From the NCBI GenBank assembly GCA_052148155.1, contig JBKQIY010000017.1:1-64000 (forward strand): 64,000 nucleotides of DNA, given 5' to 3'. This DNA comes from JBBQER01 sp052148155 (GTDB lineage: Bacteria; Actinomycetota; Acidimicrobiia; IMCC26256; PALSA-610). The notes beneath the pieces are model-generated. The model worked only from the letters and a program-made list of their open reading frames with translations. It searched no databases and was not told the origin of the DNA. The position numbers were made by a program, and so were the translations under genes. Positions 52,735-61,685 of this stretch are shown in pieces; the first letter of the stretch is position 1; every line of letters begins with the position of its first letter.

Positions 52735-53035
52735 CACGACCGCGCCCCGTCGAGGGTGACGGTCCGGCGACATCACCGATGACGGGGAACACGATCAAGA
52801 CTCCGACCTGGCCGACCGGCGGGGCGGTTCCGCGCCGCCGCCACGCGGAATCGGCGCGCTGCTCCTCGTCCGCGATCTTCCGGCCCGGCTAGGTGGGGCC
52901 AGTGCGCGGCGATAGATCGTCGTGATGGTCGCTCTGTGTCGCTTCGTCGTCCGGTCGGCGATTCGTGACCAACTGTGCGGTCACCGCCGGACCGACGACA
53001 TCGTCGCTCAACTCGCTCCAATAGGTCGCGACGTT
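52735..53035. other. 301-bp region without a supported gene
   Basis: It lies between the CDF gene and the end of a convergent minus-strand gene. Only short Arg-rich frames are present, and no clear terminator or promoter was found. A frame of 72 codons at 52922 overlaps the end of the minus-strand gene and is not supported. Confidence 0.5.
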
Positions 53036-53623
53036 TCAGTGATCAGCGCCTGGCTCCGACGTTCGGTCGCGGCCGAGAGCAAGCAGCAGGTCTTCGTGCA
53101 GCTGCATCCATACCGTGTGGTAGGAGTCGATGCGCGGTGACGTGAGCCAATCGGACTCTCCGTCGTCGACGCGGCGGCGGGCGGCGCGCAGACGCGGACG
53201 GTAGTCGGCGAATCGTACGATCAGCTCGCTCAGCGTTGAAAGGATCGGACCGACCCGGTCGTCGATCACACCGACGCGGTCGACGACCGCCCAGTCGTAC
53301 GTCGGGTCGCGGTGGTCGTTCGGCACACCTCCGGGCCGCACCTGCCAGTCGTTACAGACGCGGATGAGCTCGCGATTGAGCCCGAGGAACCTCTGGTAGA
53401 CGCGCTCGACAGAAGTTTCGACGGTGCTTGCCGGCTCGACCCGGGCCCAGGTGGTGTGCGCGTCGCGCCCGACCGGCGTGAGTCGGATGCCTTTGGGGAC
53501 ACGCGCGACCAGCCCGGCTTCCTCGACGCGTACCACGGCAACTCCGTCCACGTCGACGACACCGCGCAAGCGCACCTGATGGAGCAACAGCCAATGCTCG
53601 TCGTCGAGTTCGTCGAGCGCCAC
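53036..53623 (-). CDS. Regulator-like protein with winged-helix N-terminus
   Basis: The 195-residue protein starts MALDELDDEHWLLLHQVRLR, a helix-turn-helix-like segment whose recognition part looks short, and continues with a helical domain: VERVYQRFLGLNRELIRVCN, DWQVRPGG, NDHRDPTYDW and IDSYHTVWMQLHEDLLLALG. I recall the last block from actinobacterial MarR-like regulators that accompany phosphohistidine-domain proteins, but this cannot be checked here. It is divergent from the swivel-domain gene with 48 bp between, which suggests that it controls it. Confidence 0.7.
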   Translation of the reverse strand: MALDELDDEHWLLLHQVRLRGVVDVDGVAVVRVEEAGLVARVPKGIRLTPVGRDAHTTWARVEPASTVETSVERVYQRFLGLNRELIRVCNDWQVRPGGVPNDHRDPTYDWAVVDRVGVIDDRVGPILSTLSELIVRFADYRPRLRAARRRVDDGESDWLTSPRIDSYHTVWMQLHEDLLLALGRDRTSEPGADH

Positions 53624-53671
53624 GAACGAGCATCGTACGCGGATGCGCCACCGTGGTTACAGTGCCGCCCG

Positions 53672-54022
53672 ATGATCGATCGCGGAGTCGGGACGAAAGT
53701 GTTCGACGCGGCGCCGGTACAGGGCCGTTGGCGCATGCTGCGCTCGCCCGACGATGTACTCGAACTCATGGACACGAGCGCACAAGGCATCGTCGCGTGC
53801 GTCGCCGATGCCGGCGCGACGTTCCTCGCCCCGATCTTCGACGAGCTCACCGCGGTGGTCTGCATGTCGGGAACTCCGCAGTCGCACATCGGCATCGTCA
53901 GCCGCGAGTACCAGGTTCCTTGCGTGATGGGAGCAACATTCGACGGCGTCGAGCCGGCCGACGGTGACGTCGTCGAGATCGACTGTTCAGGCACGCGGGG
54001 CGTGGTGCGCCAAGTGTCATGA
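53672..54022 (+). CDS. Stand-alone PEP-utilising (phosphohistidine swivel) domain
   Basis: The 116-residue product is a single mobile domain like the central part of PEP synthase, pyruvate phosphate dikinase and EI. The phosphohistidine motif is GTPQSHIGIVSREYQVPCVM, with H72. In the known enzymes this His carries phosphate between an ATP-binding and a substrate domain; neither partner is fused here. ATG 53672 is the first start beyond the divergent gene. It overlaps the next gene by 4 nt, so the two are probably translated together. Confidence 0.85.
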   Translation: MIDRGVGTKVFDAAPVQGRWRMLRSPDDVLELMDTSAQGIVACVADAGATFLAPIFDELTAVVCMSGTPQSHIGIVSREYQVPCVMGATFDGVEPADGDVVEIDCSGTRGVVRQVS

Positions 54023-55146
54023 CCGGGCTGGGAGACGGCTGGGCCAAAGATCGTGTCAACCGGGATATCCGCTATCACAGCGAGATCGCGCTCGCGCTGA
54101 CGTCGCAGCGCACCGCGCTCGAGTCGGCCCTGATTCCTGTGACCGCCTACATCCTCGTGGCGTGCGTCGAGTGCTACCGGCGGTACCCCGAGATGATTGA
54201 GGCGATCGTGAACGCGACGCCGCCGGAAGAGCTGGGCCGGTCGGGGCATCGTTTCGGCACGCAGATCGACAACGTCCACCTCTGGGCCATCCCGAACTTC
54301 ACGATGATCGGGCGCAAGGTGCTCGCGACTGGCGGAATGGTCGACTGGGAAGACGACAAGCGCCGGATGGCCGTCGTGTTCGACTTCTGGGATCGGGCCG
54401 CGCGTGCGTATCGCTTCGACGACGGAACTCGCCAGGCTTGGGACGCTGCAGGTGTCGCGACGCCCTACCGCGGCCAGGTCGATGAGCTGCTCCGGTCCTG
54501 CCGGCCCGTCGCGGACGGTCGGCTCGCCCGAGTCACCAGACTGAACGCGCTGCTTACGTCGTACCTGTTCCTGCTCTGGTTCGACACCCGATCCGGCTAC
54601 CAGGACACCGGCCCGTATCTGCTCGACGACGGTCGTGTACTGATGCTGCGCGCGTTCAACGGCCTCGGGCCGACACATTTCCCGTGGAGTGCAGCCGTCG
54701 CCGGCGACATGCCGCACTCCGACGTACTCGCGGCGTTCGTGCTCGACGGTGTCGACCTGCACGTGACCGACTTCGGGACGTCAGTGACCAGCCCGGACGA
54801 CTACTTGTCGCGCGTCGTCCAGTTCGCGTTGTTCGATGTCTCCTCCGGTGTGCCGCAACCGATCGACGACGACGGTATCGATGCGCTCGCCGAGGCGGCG
54901 AAAACTGCGCAACGTCAGCTGTACCGCACGATCGCAGGGATGGAACGGAGAGCCAAGATCGACGCGGGCGCCTACGTCTATTTCACGTTCCTTCGGCCGT
55001 TCGCCGAACTCGCCGGGGTGGGGCTCGATTGGACGGTGCCCCGTGACAGCACCGACCTGTATCCGCTGCTCGAGCTCATCGACGGCGGACTGCCAGGAGG
55101 TGTCGCGGAGGAGACGGTCGACACTTACTACCCGCCGATTCCGTGA
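54019..55146 (+). CDS. Conserved-looking protein of unknown function in swivel-domain operon
   Basis: A soluble, 375-residue protein (MTGLGDGWAKDRVNRDIRYH...). Its first half is helical (TSQRTALESALIPVTAYILV, HLWAIPNFTMIGRKVLATGG); the second has DGRVLMLRAFNGLGPTHFPW and DFGTSVTSPDDYLSRVVQFA. No ATP-grasp, Walker or TIM-barrel motif was seen. Overlaps of 4 nt on both sides tie it to the swivel domain and the next gene, so it is a candidate partner or substrate domain. I do not recognise a family. Confidence 0.75.
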   Translation: MTGLGDGWAKDRVNRDIRYHSEIALALTSQRTALESALIPVTAYILVACVECYRRYPEMIEAIVNATPPEELGRSGHRFGTQIDNVHLWAIPNFTMIGRKVLATGGMVDWEDDKRRMAVVFDFWDRAARAYRFDDGTRQAWDAAGVATPYRGQVDELLRSCRPVADGRLARVTRLNALLTSYLFLLWFDTRSGYQDTGPYLLDDGRVLMLRAFNGLGPTHFPWSAAVAGDMPHSDVLAAFVLDGVDLHVTDFGTSVTSPDDYLSRVVQFALFDVSSGVPQPIDDDGIDALAEAAKTAQRQLYRTIAGMERRAKIDAGAYVYFTFLRPFAELAGVGLDWTVPRDSTDLYPLLELIDGGLPGGVAEETVDTYYPPIP

Positions 55147-56045
55147 ACTTCGGCGGGGGCGACGAGCGCCCGCACGTTCCGCACGGCGCGCCTCGGTGGT
55201 GGTGGGAGACGTGGCATCTTGACGTCGCGACCGAAGACGGTGTCGGCCTGGCGGTGCGGCTCGCGTGCTCGCCCACGCTTGGCGTCGCGTGGTGGTGGAC
55301 GCATCTTGTCTCACCGGATCTTCCGGGCCCGGTCGTGGTGCGTGATCACGAAGTCGGGTTGCCGCGCCAAGGGCTGACGGTGCGCGCCGACGGGCTGTGG
55401 GGCGAGTTGTGGTGCGAATCGCCGTTCGAGCATTGGACGTACGGACTCGAAGCGTTCGGCGTGAGACTCGACGATCCGGCCGACTCGCTGCGAGGCGAGA
55501 TCGGCGAACGGATGCCTATCGGTCTCGACATCGAGTGGGAGGTCGACCCCAACGGGAACGACCCGCGCCGGCTTCGAGCCGACGGTGTCGACGGGTATGA
55601 ACAATTCGGGGTTGCGTACGGAGAAGTGCTGCTGGGCCGATCGCGGTGCACGCTCGACGGCACCGCGCGCCGCTCTCACACGTGGGGTTCGGCGCGGCTC
55701 GACCGTCCAGTTCGTGCCGGGTGGCTTCGCTCGCCGACGCTCACGGCAAGTTTCGCCGCAATCGACGATGATCACGTCGACGGGTGCCTCGCGCCGAGTG
55801 GCGCGACAGCGGAGCCGATCTCGAACGTTCGGAGTGAGACGCACCGACGCGCCGACGGGTTACCCGTCGCGGCGCGCCACGTCATCGACGGCCGGGTCCA
55901 GATCGACGTCGAAGTGCTCGGACTCGTTGCCGTGCCCATCTCCGGGCTCGACGGCCACGGGGCGGTACTGGCGCGGGCGTTGTGCCGTTACGAGGTTGCA
56001 GGCGCCAAGCTCGACGGCTGGTCGAGCTGGCTCGATCCGAAGTGA
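55143..56045 (+). CDS. Putative lipocalin-like (CrtC/DUF7064-type) protein
   Basis: The 300-residue protein is rich in Trp and beta strands. The segment LDGTARRSHTWGSARLDRPV resembles the H-x-W-G motif of CrtC/AttH-like tandem-lipocalin proteins, which hydrate or bind hydrophobic molecules; the N-terminal WWWETWHLDVATEDG fits too. The assignment is tentative. GTG 55143 overlaps the preceding gene by 4 nt. It has no signal peptide. Confidence 0.65.
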   Translation: MNFGGGDERPHVPHGAPRWWWETWHLDVATEDGVGLAVRLACSPTLGVAWWWTHLVSPDLPGPVVVRDHEVGLPRQGLTVRADGLWGELWCESPFEHWTYGLEAFGVRLDDPADSLRGEIGERMPIGLDIEWEVDPNGNDPRRLRADGVDGYEQFGVAYGEVLLGRSRCTLDGTARRSHTWGSARLDRPVRAGWLRSPTLTASFAAIDDDHVDGCLAPSGATAEPISNVRSETHRRADGLPVAARHVIDGRVQIDVEVLGLVAVPISGLDGHGAVLARALCRYEVAGAKLDGWSSWLDPK

Positions 56046-56051
56046 AACAGC

Positions 56052-56543
56052 GTGTGCCCGGTCGGCTGGTCGCCAGGGACGCGGCGACCTCCGACCGCGA
56101 GCCGCTCGTCGCGCGTGCAGCATGTCGTGGAAATCGCCGGCGAAGGGCCCGAAGGGGATCGGTGCGCGCCCGGCGCGGAACGTGCGCTCTCAGCGCGAGG
56201 GCGCGGACGTCAGGTCATGCTGATCGGACGCGAAGTGATCGCCGCGGCGGACGAGGCGGGTGTGGTGGTCGCAGCGCACGAGCCGCTCCGCAATCTCGTG
56301 ACCGACGGCGTCGATCTCAGCTGTCTCGTCGGCAGGACGTTCACGGTGGGTGAGGCAGTGCTGATCGGGGTGCGCGACCGTCTTCGGTGTGCGTCTCTCG
56401 AAGGTCTGACTCGTCCAGGCGTCCGGGCCGCGCTCGAGGGCCGCCGCGGCCTGCGAGCCGATGTGGTGCGCGACAGCATCGTTCGCGTCGTCGCCGACAT
56501 CGCGGTCGCGGATCGGAGCTCGACCGAGCGACGTCCAGTTTGA
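56052..56543 (+). CDS. MOSC-domain protein
   Basis: The MOSC fold, related to the C-terminus of molybdenum cofactor sulfurase, is supported by GEGPEGDRCAPG, PLRNLVTDGVDLSCLVGRTF and VGEAVLIGVRDRLRCASLEG, followed by GRRGLRADVVRDSIVRVVAD. Related proteins (YiiM, mARC) move sulfur or bind molybdopterin. The start is uncertain: GTG 56052 gives 163 residues, GTG 56115 gives 142. The usual conserved Cys near the end of the domain appears as C in RLRCASLEG. Confidence 0.75.
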   Translation: MCPVGWSPGTRRPPTASRSSRVQHVVEIAGEGPEGDRCAPGAERALSARGRGRQVMLIGREVIAAADEAGVVVAAHEPLRNLVTDGVDLSCLVGRTFTVGEAVLIGVRDRLRCASLEGLTRPGVRAALEGRRGLRADVVRDSIVRVVADIAVADRSSTERRPV

Positions 56544-56575
56544 GTATTGACCCCTCGTCGCGACAGCATGTCGAG

Positions 56576-56995
56576 ATGGATCATCGCACCAACGTGCTGG
56601 GAGTCGCGCGCGGCCGGATCGTGATGGGTCTCGCGATGTTGGTCGTGCCGGGCGTCATGCTGCGCGTCCTGTTCGGCCGGCACGCGTCGACCCAGACCGC
56701 CAGGGTCTTGGCACGCATGTTCGGCGCGCGCGAAGTCGTGCTCGGGGTCGGGACGGTCACGTCGGTGAAGGAGCGCACGCAGGACGCGGAATGGGTGAGC
56801 GCGTGCGCGGTCGCCGACGCCGTCGACGGCATGGTGATGGCGTTCAGTCCTGGAGTGCCGAGACGCAGCCGTCCCGCCGCGGTCGTGGGTGGAGTCGCTG
56901 CCGTCCTCGGGTTGCAGGCCGCGCGTGCGTTTGCCGACGAGCGCGCCGCGGCACGAACCGAAGCAGCGCTGCTCGACTCGACCGTCGGTCGTTAG
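56576..56995 (+). CDS. Small hydrophobic protein
   Basis: A 139-residue protein with two to three likely membrane segments (GRIVMGLAMLVVPGVMLRVL, AREVVLGVGTVTSV, PAAVVGGVAAVLGLQAA). MDHRTNVLGVARGRIVMGLA at the ATG 56576 is a good start; a longer frame covers the MOSC gene in another phase. The function is unknown. It converges on glpK, one base apart. Confidence 0.7.
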   Translation: MDHRTNVLGVARGRIVMGLAMLVVPGVMLRVLFGRHASTQTARVLARMFGAREVVLGVGTVTSVKERTQDAEWVSACAVADAVDGMVMAFSPGVPRRSRPAAVVGGVAAVLGLQAARAFADERAAARTEAALLDSTVGR

Positions 56996-56996
56996 C

Positions 56997-58454
56997 TCAG
57001 AAGTCGATCTCCGACAGTTCCGGGATCCAACGACGAGAGCGCTCCACCGCGTCGCGCCAGCGACCACGGTCGAGCACGCGTGACGGCTCCACGGTCTGTC
57101 GAGGCGTCCACGTCGTGGCGAGCTCGTCGACGGACGTGTGATGACCCACCGCGATGCCTGCGAGCAGCCCGGCGCCCAACCCGGTGGCCTCGCGAACCGG
57201 CGAGATTTCGACGGGCCGCTGACTCGCGTCGGCGAGCGCCTGCACGAACGTCGGGTTGTCGGTCATGCCGCCGTCGACGCGCACGCGCGGGATGGTGATC
57301 CCGCTGTCGGCCTCGGCGGCGTCGACGAGGTCGGCGCCGCGGTGGGCGATGCCTTCAAGAACCGCGCGTGCGATCTCGGCTCGTCCGGTCCCGCGCGTCA
57401 GTCCGAACAGCGCGGCGCGGGCGCCGTAATCCCACGCCGGCGTACCAAGTCCGAGCGGCGCAGGGACGAACACGACGTCGCCGCTGTCGGTGCACGACGC
57501 GGCCAGCGTGTGAGACTCGTCGGAGCTCGCGATGATTCCCAACTCGTCTCGTAACCATTGCACGTTGGTGCCGGCCGCGAGCATCACGGCCTCGACACCC
57601 CAGATGCATCGGCCGTTGTGCCGCCACGCCACAATCGGAAACGTTCCGTGAACGTTGCGCTGCGCGTGGCGTGGCGGCGACCCGTCGAGGACGACGTCGA
57701 GCATGCCGCCGGTACCGAACGTGATTTTCGCGTCACCGCGTCGGACGCAACCCTGCCCCACGAGCGACGCTTGTTGGTCTCCGACGAGGGCAGTGATTGG
57801 CGGCGCGCCGGGCAGGGCGCCCGCAACCCCGGCCAGACCGGCGGAGTCGATGATCGTGGGCAGCATCGCGCTCGGGACACCCAACTTGGCGAGCACCGTG
57901 TCGTCCCAGCCTGACGCGTCGCCGTTCTGGAGACCGGTGACCGCGGCGTTGGTTGCGTCGGTGACGTGCAGTTCCCCATCCGACAGCGTCCACGCGACCC
58001 ACGTGTCGACGGTGCCGAAGCACAGATCGGCTGCCCGCGCCCGATCATCGAGTTGGTCGAGGAGCCATTGAACTTTGGTGGCCGACTGGTTGGGGCCGAC
58101 GCGTACGCCTTCGTCTCGAAGCATGATGCACGCCCCGACGGTACGAAGATCCTGCCAGCCGAGTCCGGGTCCGATCGGTGTGCCGGTCGCGCGATCCCAC
58201 ACGATCGTCGAGCCACGCTGGTTGGAGATCCCGACGGCGTCGACCGGTCCGTCCTCATCGAGCGCGGCGCGTGCGAGGTCGAGGCAGGTGCTGGCGAGGA
58301 GCGCGGCGTCGAACTCGACGAGCCCGTCAGCGGGAGAGTCGGGGAGGAGCTCGCGCTCATGGACGGCCGCGAACGAGCGGTCGCTGCGAAGGACCGCGAC
58401 GCGGACGCTGCTCGTGCCGACGTCGACAACGAGGACGCGGTTCGTGTTCGTCAC
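56997..58454 (-). CDS. glpK: Glycerol kinase (FGGY family)
   Basis: This 485-residue FGGY kinase most likely phosphorylates glycerol to sn-glycerol-3-phosphate. It begins with GTG 58454 (VTNTNRVLVVDVGTSSVRVA). GISNQRGSTIVWDRATG, QSATKVQWLLDQL, GTVDTWVAWTLSDGELHVTD and the ATP-site KITFGTGGMLDV are family motifs, as is VRVDGGMTDN. It is shorter and more divergent than typical GlpK, so another polyol is not excluded. It overlaps the flavoprotein gene by 4 nt. Confidence 0.85.
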   Translation of the reverse strand: MTNTNRVLVVDVGTSSVRVAVLRSDRSFAAVHERELLPDSPADGLVEFDAALLASTCLDLARAALDEDGPVDAVGISNQRGSTIVWDRATGTPIGPGLGWQDLRTVGACIMLRDEGVRVGPNQSATKVQWLLDQLDDRARAADLCFGTVDTWVAWTLSDGELHVTDATNAAVTGLQNGDASGWDDTVLAKLGVPSAMLPTIIDSAGLAGVAGALPGAPPITALVGDQQASLVGQGCVRRGDAKITFGTGGMLDVVLDGSPPRHAQRNVHGTFPIVAWRHNGRCIWGVEAVMLAAGTNVQWLRDELGIIASSDESHTLAASCTDSGDVVFVPAPLGLGTPAWDYGARAALFGLTRGTGRAEIARAVLEGIAHRGADLVDAAEADSGITIPRVRVDGGMTDNPTFVQALADASQRPVEISPVREATGLGAGLLAGIAVGHHTSVDELATTWTPRQTVEPSRVLDRGRWRDAVERSRRWIPELSEIDF

Positions 58455-59950
58455 GGCCAACGAACGTCGCCGAACGGGCTGGCAAGCCCGAGCTTGCCCG
58501 GATTGAGGATACCGTTCGGATCGAGGGCATCTTTTACCGACTGGAGCACGCCGAAACCGGCTCCGAGTGCTTCGCTGACGAATCGTGAGCGGTTCAGACC
58601 GACACCGTGATGGTGGCTGAGCGAGCCTCCGGCGGCCAGCACCGCGCGTTGCCCGGCATCCCACGCGGCTCGGTAGTACGCCTCGCGATCGGCCGCCGGG
58701 GGTTTGCCCGCGAAGGTGAAGTAGAGGCACGCACCGTCGGTGTACGAATGGCTCTGGTGCGCGGAGACGACCATGGTGTGCTCGACGCCGGTTATCGCGG
58801 CGGTCGCTCGCTCATACACAGTGGGAAGCGCGCGCCACGAAGCCGCGACCTCCATCGTGTCGACGACGAAGCCTCGGCTGATGAGTGCTTCGAGCGCCGA
58901 CACGTCGTTGCGATGCTCCATCCAACGTTCGACGAGGCCGACGTCGATGGCGTGCGCCGATACGCATTCCTCGTCGACGATGCGGCGAGTCGCGTCGACG
59001 AGGTGGCCATCGCCCTCGTCCATTGCCAGGAGGACGTGCGCGTCACCCGTTTGATAGCTGCGGTCGCCTTCGACCGCGTCGTACAACCGCAACACGGCAG
59101 GGGTGGCGCCGCGCTGGACGATGCGGCGCATCGCGTCGAGACCGTCGGTGAACGACGCGAACGCGTACGCGGCGCGGATCTCGGCGGGGGGAACGGGGTG
59201 CAGCCGAAGGCGTGCACCGACGATGATGCCGAGGGTCCCCTCCGAACCGACGAAGAGCTGCGTGAGATCCGGTCCGACCGCCGAGCGGGGCGCCCCCCCG
59301 GTTGTCAGCGAACGGCCGTCGGCCAGGACGACATCGATTCCCTGGACGATGTCTTCGATCTTGCCGTAGCGGGTGGAGAGCTGACCGGCCCCCCGACACG
59401 CCAGCCAGCCGCCGACCGTGGACAGGGCCATGGACTGCGGCCAGTGTCCGCACGTCAGACCGTGTTCGGCGCGCAGTTCGTCCTCGAAGACGTCGCCGAA
59501 CGTGCCGGGCTTCACGTCGACGAGCATCGAGGTGTGGTCGACGTCGACGATCCCGGCTATCGCGGTCACGTCGAGCAGCACGCCGCCGAACACAGGAACG
59601 CTCGCTCCGCAGACGCCGCTTCGACCAGCTGCCGCGGTGACGGGAACGCCGGTGTCGTTGCACAAACGGAGAACCGCGGCGACCTGATCACGGGAGTGCG
59701 GGCGCACGATCAGCGACGCGCGCTCGGTCACTTGGTTGTCGAGCGCCCAGATCATCGCCAGCGGCCACCAGTCGCGGCTGGCCTCGCTGATCTCGTCAGC
59801 AGCGGTCGAGATGCCGGCGCCGGTCGCTGCCAAACGGTCGCGCAGCCGGTCGTCGACCTCGACGCGGATGCCGTCGAGCCGGCCGCGTACGCCGAGCCCG
59901 TCACCCGCGAATGCGATGGGAGGCGTGGGCGCGCCGCGGTTGGTTTCCAT
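58451..59950 (-). CDS. FAD-linked oxidase, alkyl-DHAP-synthase-like
   Basis: A 499-residue VAO/PCMH-type flavoprotein. The FAD-binding domain has IVRPHSRDQVAAVLRLCNDT, TAAAGRSGVCGASVPVFGGV, VGGWLACRGAGQLSTRYGKI and FVGSEGTLGIIV. The C-terminal part has SLSHHHGVGLNRSRF, the His-rich motif of alkyldihydroxyacetonephosphate synthase. Between GlpD and GlpK it may act on a glycerol-phosphate or DHAP derivative. Ether-lipid synthesis is possible but unproven; a 2-hydroxyacid oxidase role is the main alternative. Confidence 0.85.
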   Translation of the reverse strand: METNRGAPTPPIAFAGDGLGVRGRLDGIRVEVDDRLRDRLAATGAGISTAADEISEASRDWWPLAMIWALDNQVTERASLIVRPHSRDQVAAVLRLCNDTGVPVTAAAGRSGVCGASVPVFGGVLLDVTAIAGIVDVDHTSMLVDVKPGTFGDVFEDELRAEHGLTCGHWPQSMALSTVGGWLACRGAGQLSTRYGKIEDIVQGIDVVLADGRSLTTGGAPRSAVGPDLTQLFVGSEGTLGIIVGARLRLHPVPPAEIRAAYAFASFTDGLDAMRRIVQRGATPAVLRLYDAVEGDRSYQTGDAHVLLAMDEGDGHLVDATRRIVDEECVSAHAIDVGLVERWMEHRNDVSALEALISRGFVVDTMEVAASWRALPTVYERATAAITGVEHTMVVSAHQSHSYTDGACLYFTFAGKPPAADREAYYRAAWDAGQRAVLAAGGSLSHHHGVGLNRSRFVSEALGAGFGVLQSVKDALDPNGILNPGKLGLASPFGDVRWP

Positions 59951-59960
59951 GGGGGCGAGG

Positions 59961-61613
59961 CTACGACGGGGGTTGCGTGAGCGCGTCGAGCGCGGTTTCG
60001 GGCAAGCCTCCCGTGGCGCGTTCGGTTTCGATCAACGCACGGTAGGTGTCGACCTGACGTTCGCGTTCGGTGTCGCTCCAGCCCAGTTCGGTCGCCATCA
60101 GCGTCGCGACGTCGGAAGCGGCCGCGGCCGACGCATCGCGTGCCAGCAGCCGGGCCCGGGTGCGGCGCGAGAGCACGTCGTCGACGGTACGCGCCATCTC
60201 CGAGCGCACCGCATACACCACCTCGGCCTTCGAATACGCCAGGCCCGGCACGATCGGATCGGCGAGAGCGGCGTCGGCGCGCGACAGCGAGAGCACTTCA
60301 CGGGCGTCGCCGCCGTAACGCGTTGCGAGATGAGCCGGCAAGTCGGGTGCGTCCCAACCTGTCGCACCATGTAAACGCACCTTCTTGGTGCGGCTCGGGC
60401 GCCGGCCGTCGATCCCGAGTTGTTTCACCGCGACGTCGACCGTGTCGGCGGCCATCCGCCGGTAGGTGGTCAGTTTGCCGCCCGTGACGGTGATCACGCC
60501 GCTGTCGGAGGAACGGACAGCGTGGCGGCGTGAAAGATCGGCGGTACGTTCGCTGGTGGCGGCGCGTACGAGCGGACGCAGGCCTGCCCACGTGCCAAGG
60601 ATGTCCGAACCGGAGATGGTGGTCGTCACCGCAGCGTTGATCGCCCGCAGTAGGTATGCGACGTCGTCCGGAGTGATCTGCGGGTCGTCGACCGGTCCGT
60701 CGTAGTCGGTGTCGGTCGTACCGATGTAGGTGAAGCGATGGTCGCCACCTTCTCCGCCCCACGGAACCACGAACACCGAACGCCGGTCCTTGGGAACAGG
60801 GATGACTGCCGCGATCTTGTTCTGCACGAGCGACCAGGGAACGGTGATGTGCACACCCTTGGCGGGACGGATCGACGACGGATGCCGCCCCTCGTCGAGG
60901 GCACGTACGTCGTCGGCCCAGACGCCAGTCGCGTTCACGACAATGTTTGCGTGCACGTCGATGGTCTGCCCGTCGGCGACGACGCGTGCGGCCCGAACGC
61001 GTCCGTCGGCGTCTTTGTCGAACTCGACGAGCCGGGCGTAGTTCGCGATCGCGGCGCCGTAGTCGGCCGCGGTGCGGGCGACGGAAAGCGTCAGACGGGC
61101 GTCGTCGGTCTGGGCGTCGTAGTACACGTACGACGCCGCGACGTTGTCAGCGTGCAGGGTCGGCATGTACTGCAGAGCCTCCTCTTTCGAGACACGCTGA
61201 TGCAGTTTGCCGATGCGAAGACCGCCCGTGAGGTCGTACGCCCACATTGTGGTACCCAACAGGCGCGCCAGACGGCGGGGGAGAAGGCCGTCGCGGGTGA
61301 ACACTGGGAGCAGGAACGGCAACACCCGCACGAGATGAGGTGCGGTGTGGCGGAGTACCTGGCGCTCGGCGAGAGCTTCGTAGACGAGGCCGACCTCTCG
61401 CTGTTGGAGGTAGCGGATCCCTCCGTGTACGAGCTTCGACGACTTCGATGACGTGCCCGAAGCAAGGTCATCCCGTTCGACGAGCGCGGTGCGAAGCCCG
61501 CGCGTCGCGGCATCGAGCGCGACGCCGACACCCGTGATTCCGCCGCCGACCACGACCACGTCGAAGTACTCGTCGGCAAGGCGGCGCAGAGCCTCGGCGC
61601 GGTCGAAGTTCAC
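59961..61613 (-). CDS. glpD: Glycerol-3-phosphate dehydrogenase (FAD)
   Basis: GlpD, 550 residues, oxidises glycerol-3-phosphate to DHAP at the membrane and passes electrons to quinone. The FAD motif is VVVVGGGITGVGVALDAATR near residues 20-39, followed by SSKSSKLVHGGIRYLQQ. VVNATGVWADDVR and YIGTTDTDYDGPVDDPQIT are conserved. It is first in the unit glpD-flavoprotein-glpK, with 10 nt to the next gene. Confidence 0.95.
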   Translation of the reverse strand: MNFDRAEALRRLADEYFDVVVVGGGITGVGVALDAATRGLRTALVERDDLASGTSSKSSKLVHGGIRYLQQREVGLVYEALAERQVLRHTAPHLVRVLPFLLPVFTRDGLLPRRLARLLGTTMWAYDLTGGLRIGKLHQRVSKEEALQYMPTLHADNVAASYVYYDAQTDDARLTLSVARTAADYGAAIANYARLVEFDKDADGRVRAARVVADGQTIDVHANIVVNATGVWADDVRALDEGRHPSSIRPAKGVHITVPWSLVQNKIAAVIPVPKDRRSVFVVPWGGEGGDHRFTYIGTTDTDYDGPVDDPQITPDDVAYLLRAINAAVTTTISGSDILGTWAGLRPLVRAATSERTADLSRRHAVRSSDSGVITVTGGKLTTYRRMAADTVDVAVKQLGIDGRRPSRTKKVRLHGATGWDAPDLPAHLATRYGGDAREVLSLSRADAALADPIVPGLAYSKAEVVYAVRSEMARTVDDVLSRRTRARLLARDASAAAASDVATLMATELGWSDTERERQVDTYRALIETERATGGLPETALDALTQPPS

Positions 61614-61685
61614 TGCGGCAGGTTACCGATGCGTGTGCGCACCACACGCCGTATCGTGCGCGACGCGACGACGGGACACACCCGG

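Noticed and set aside
52922..53140. 72-codon plus-strand frame
   Set aside because: No ribosome-binding site or family, and it overlaps the 3' end of the regulator-like gene.
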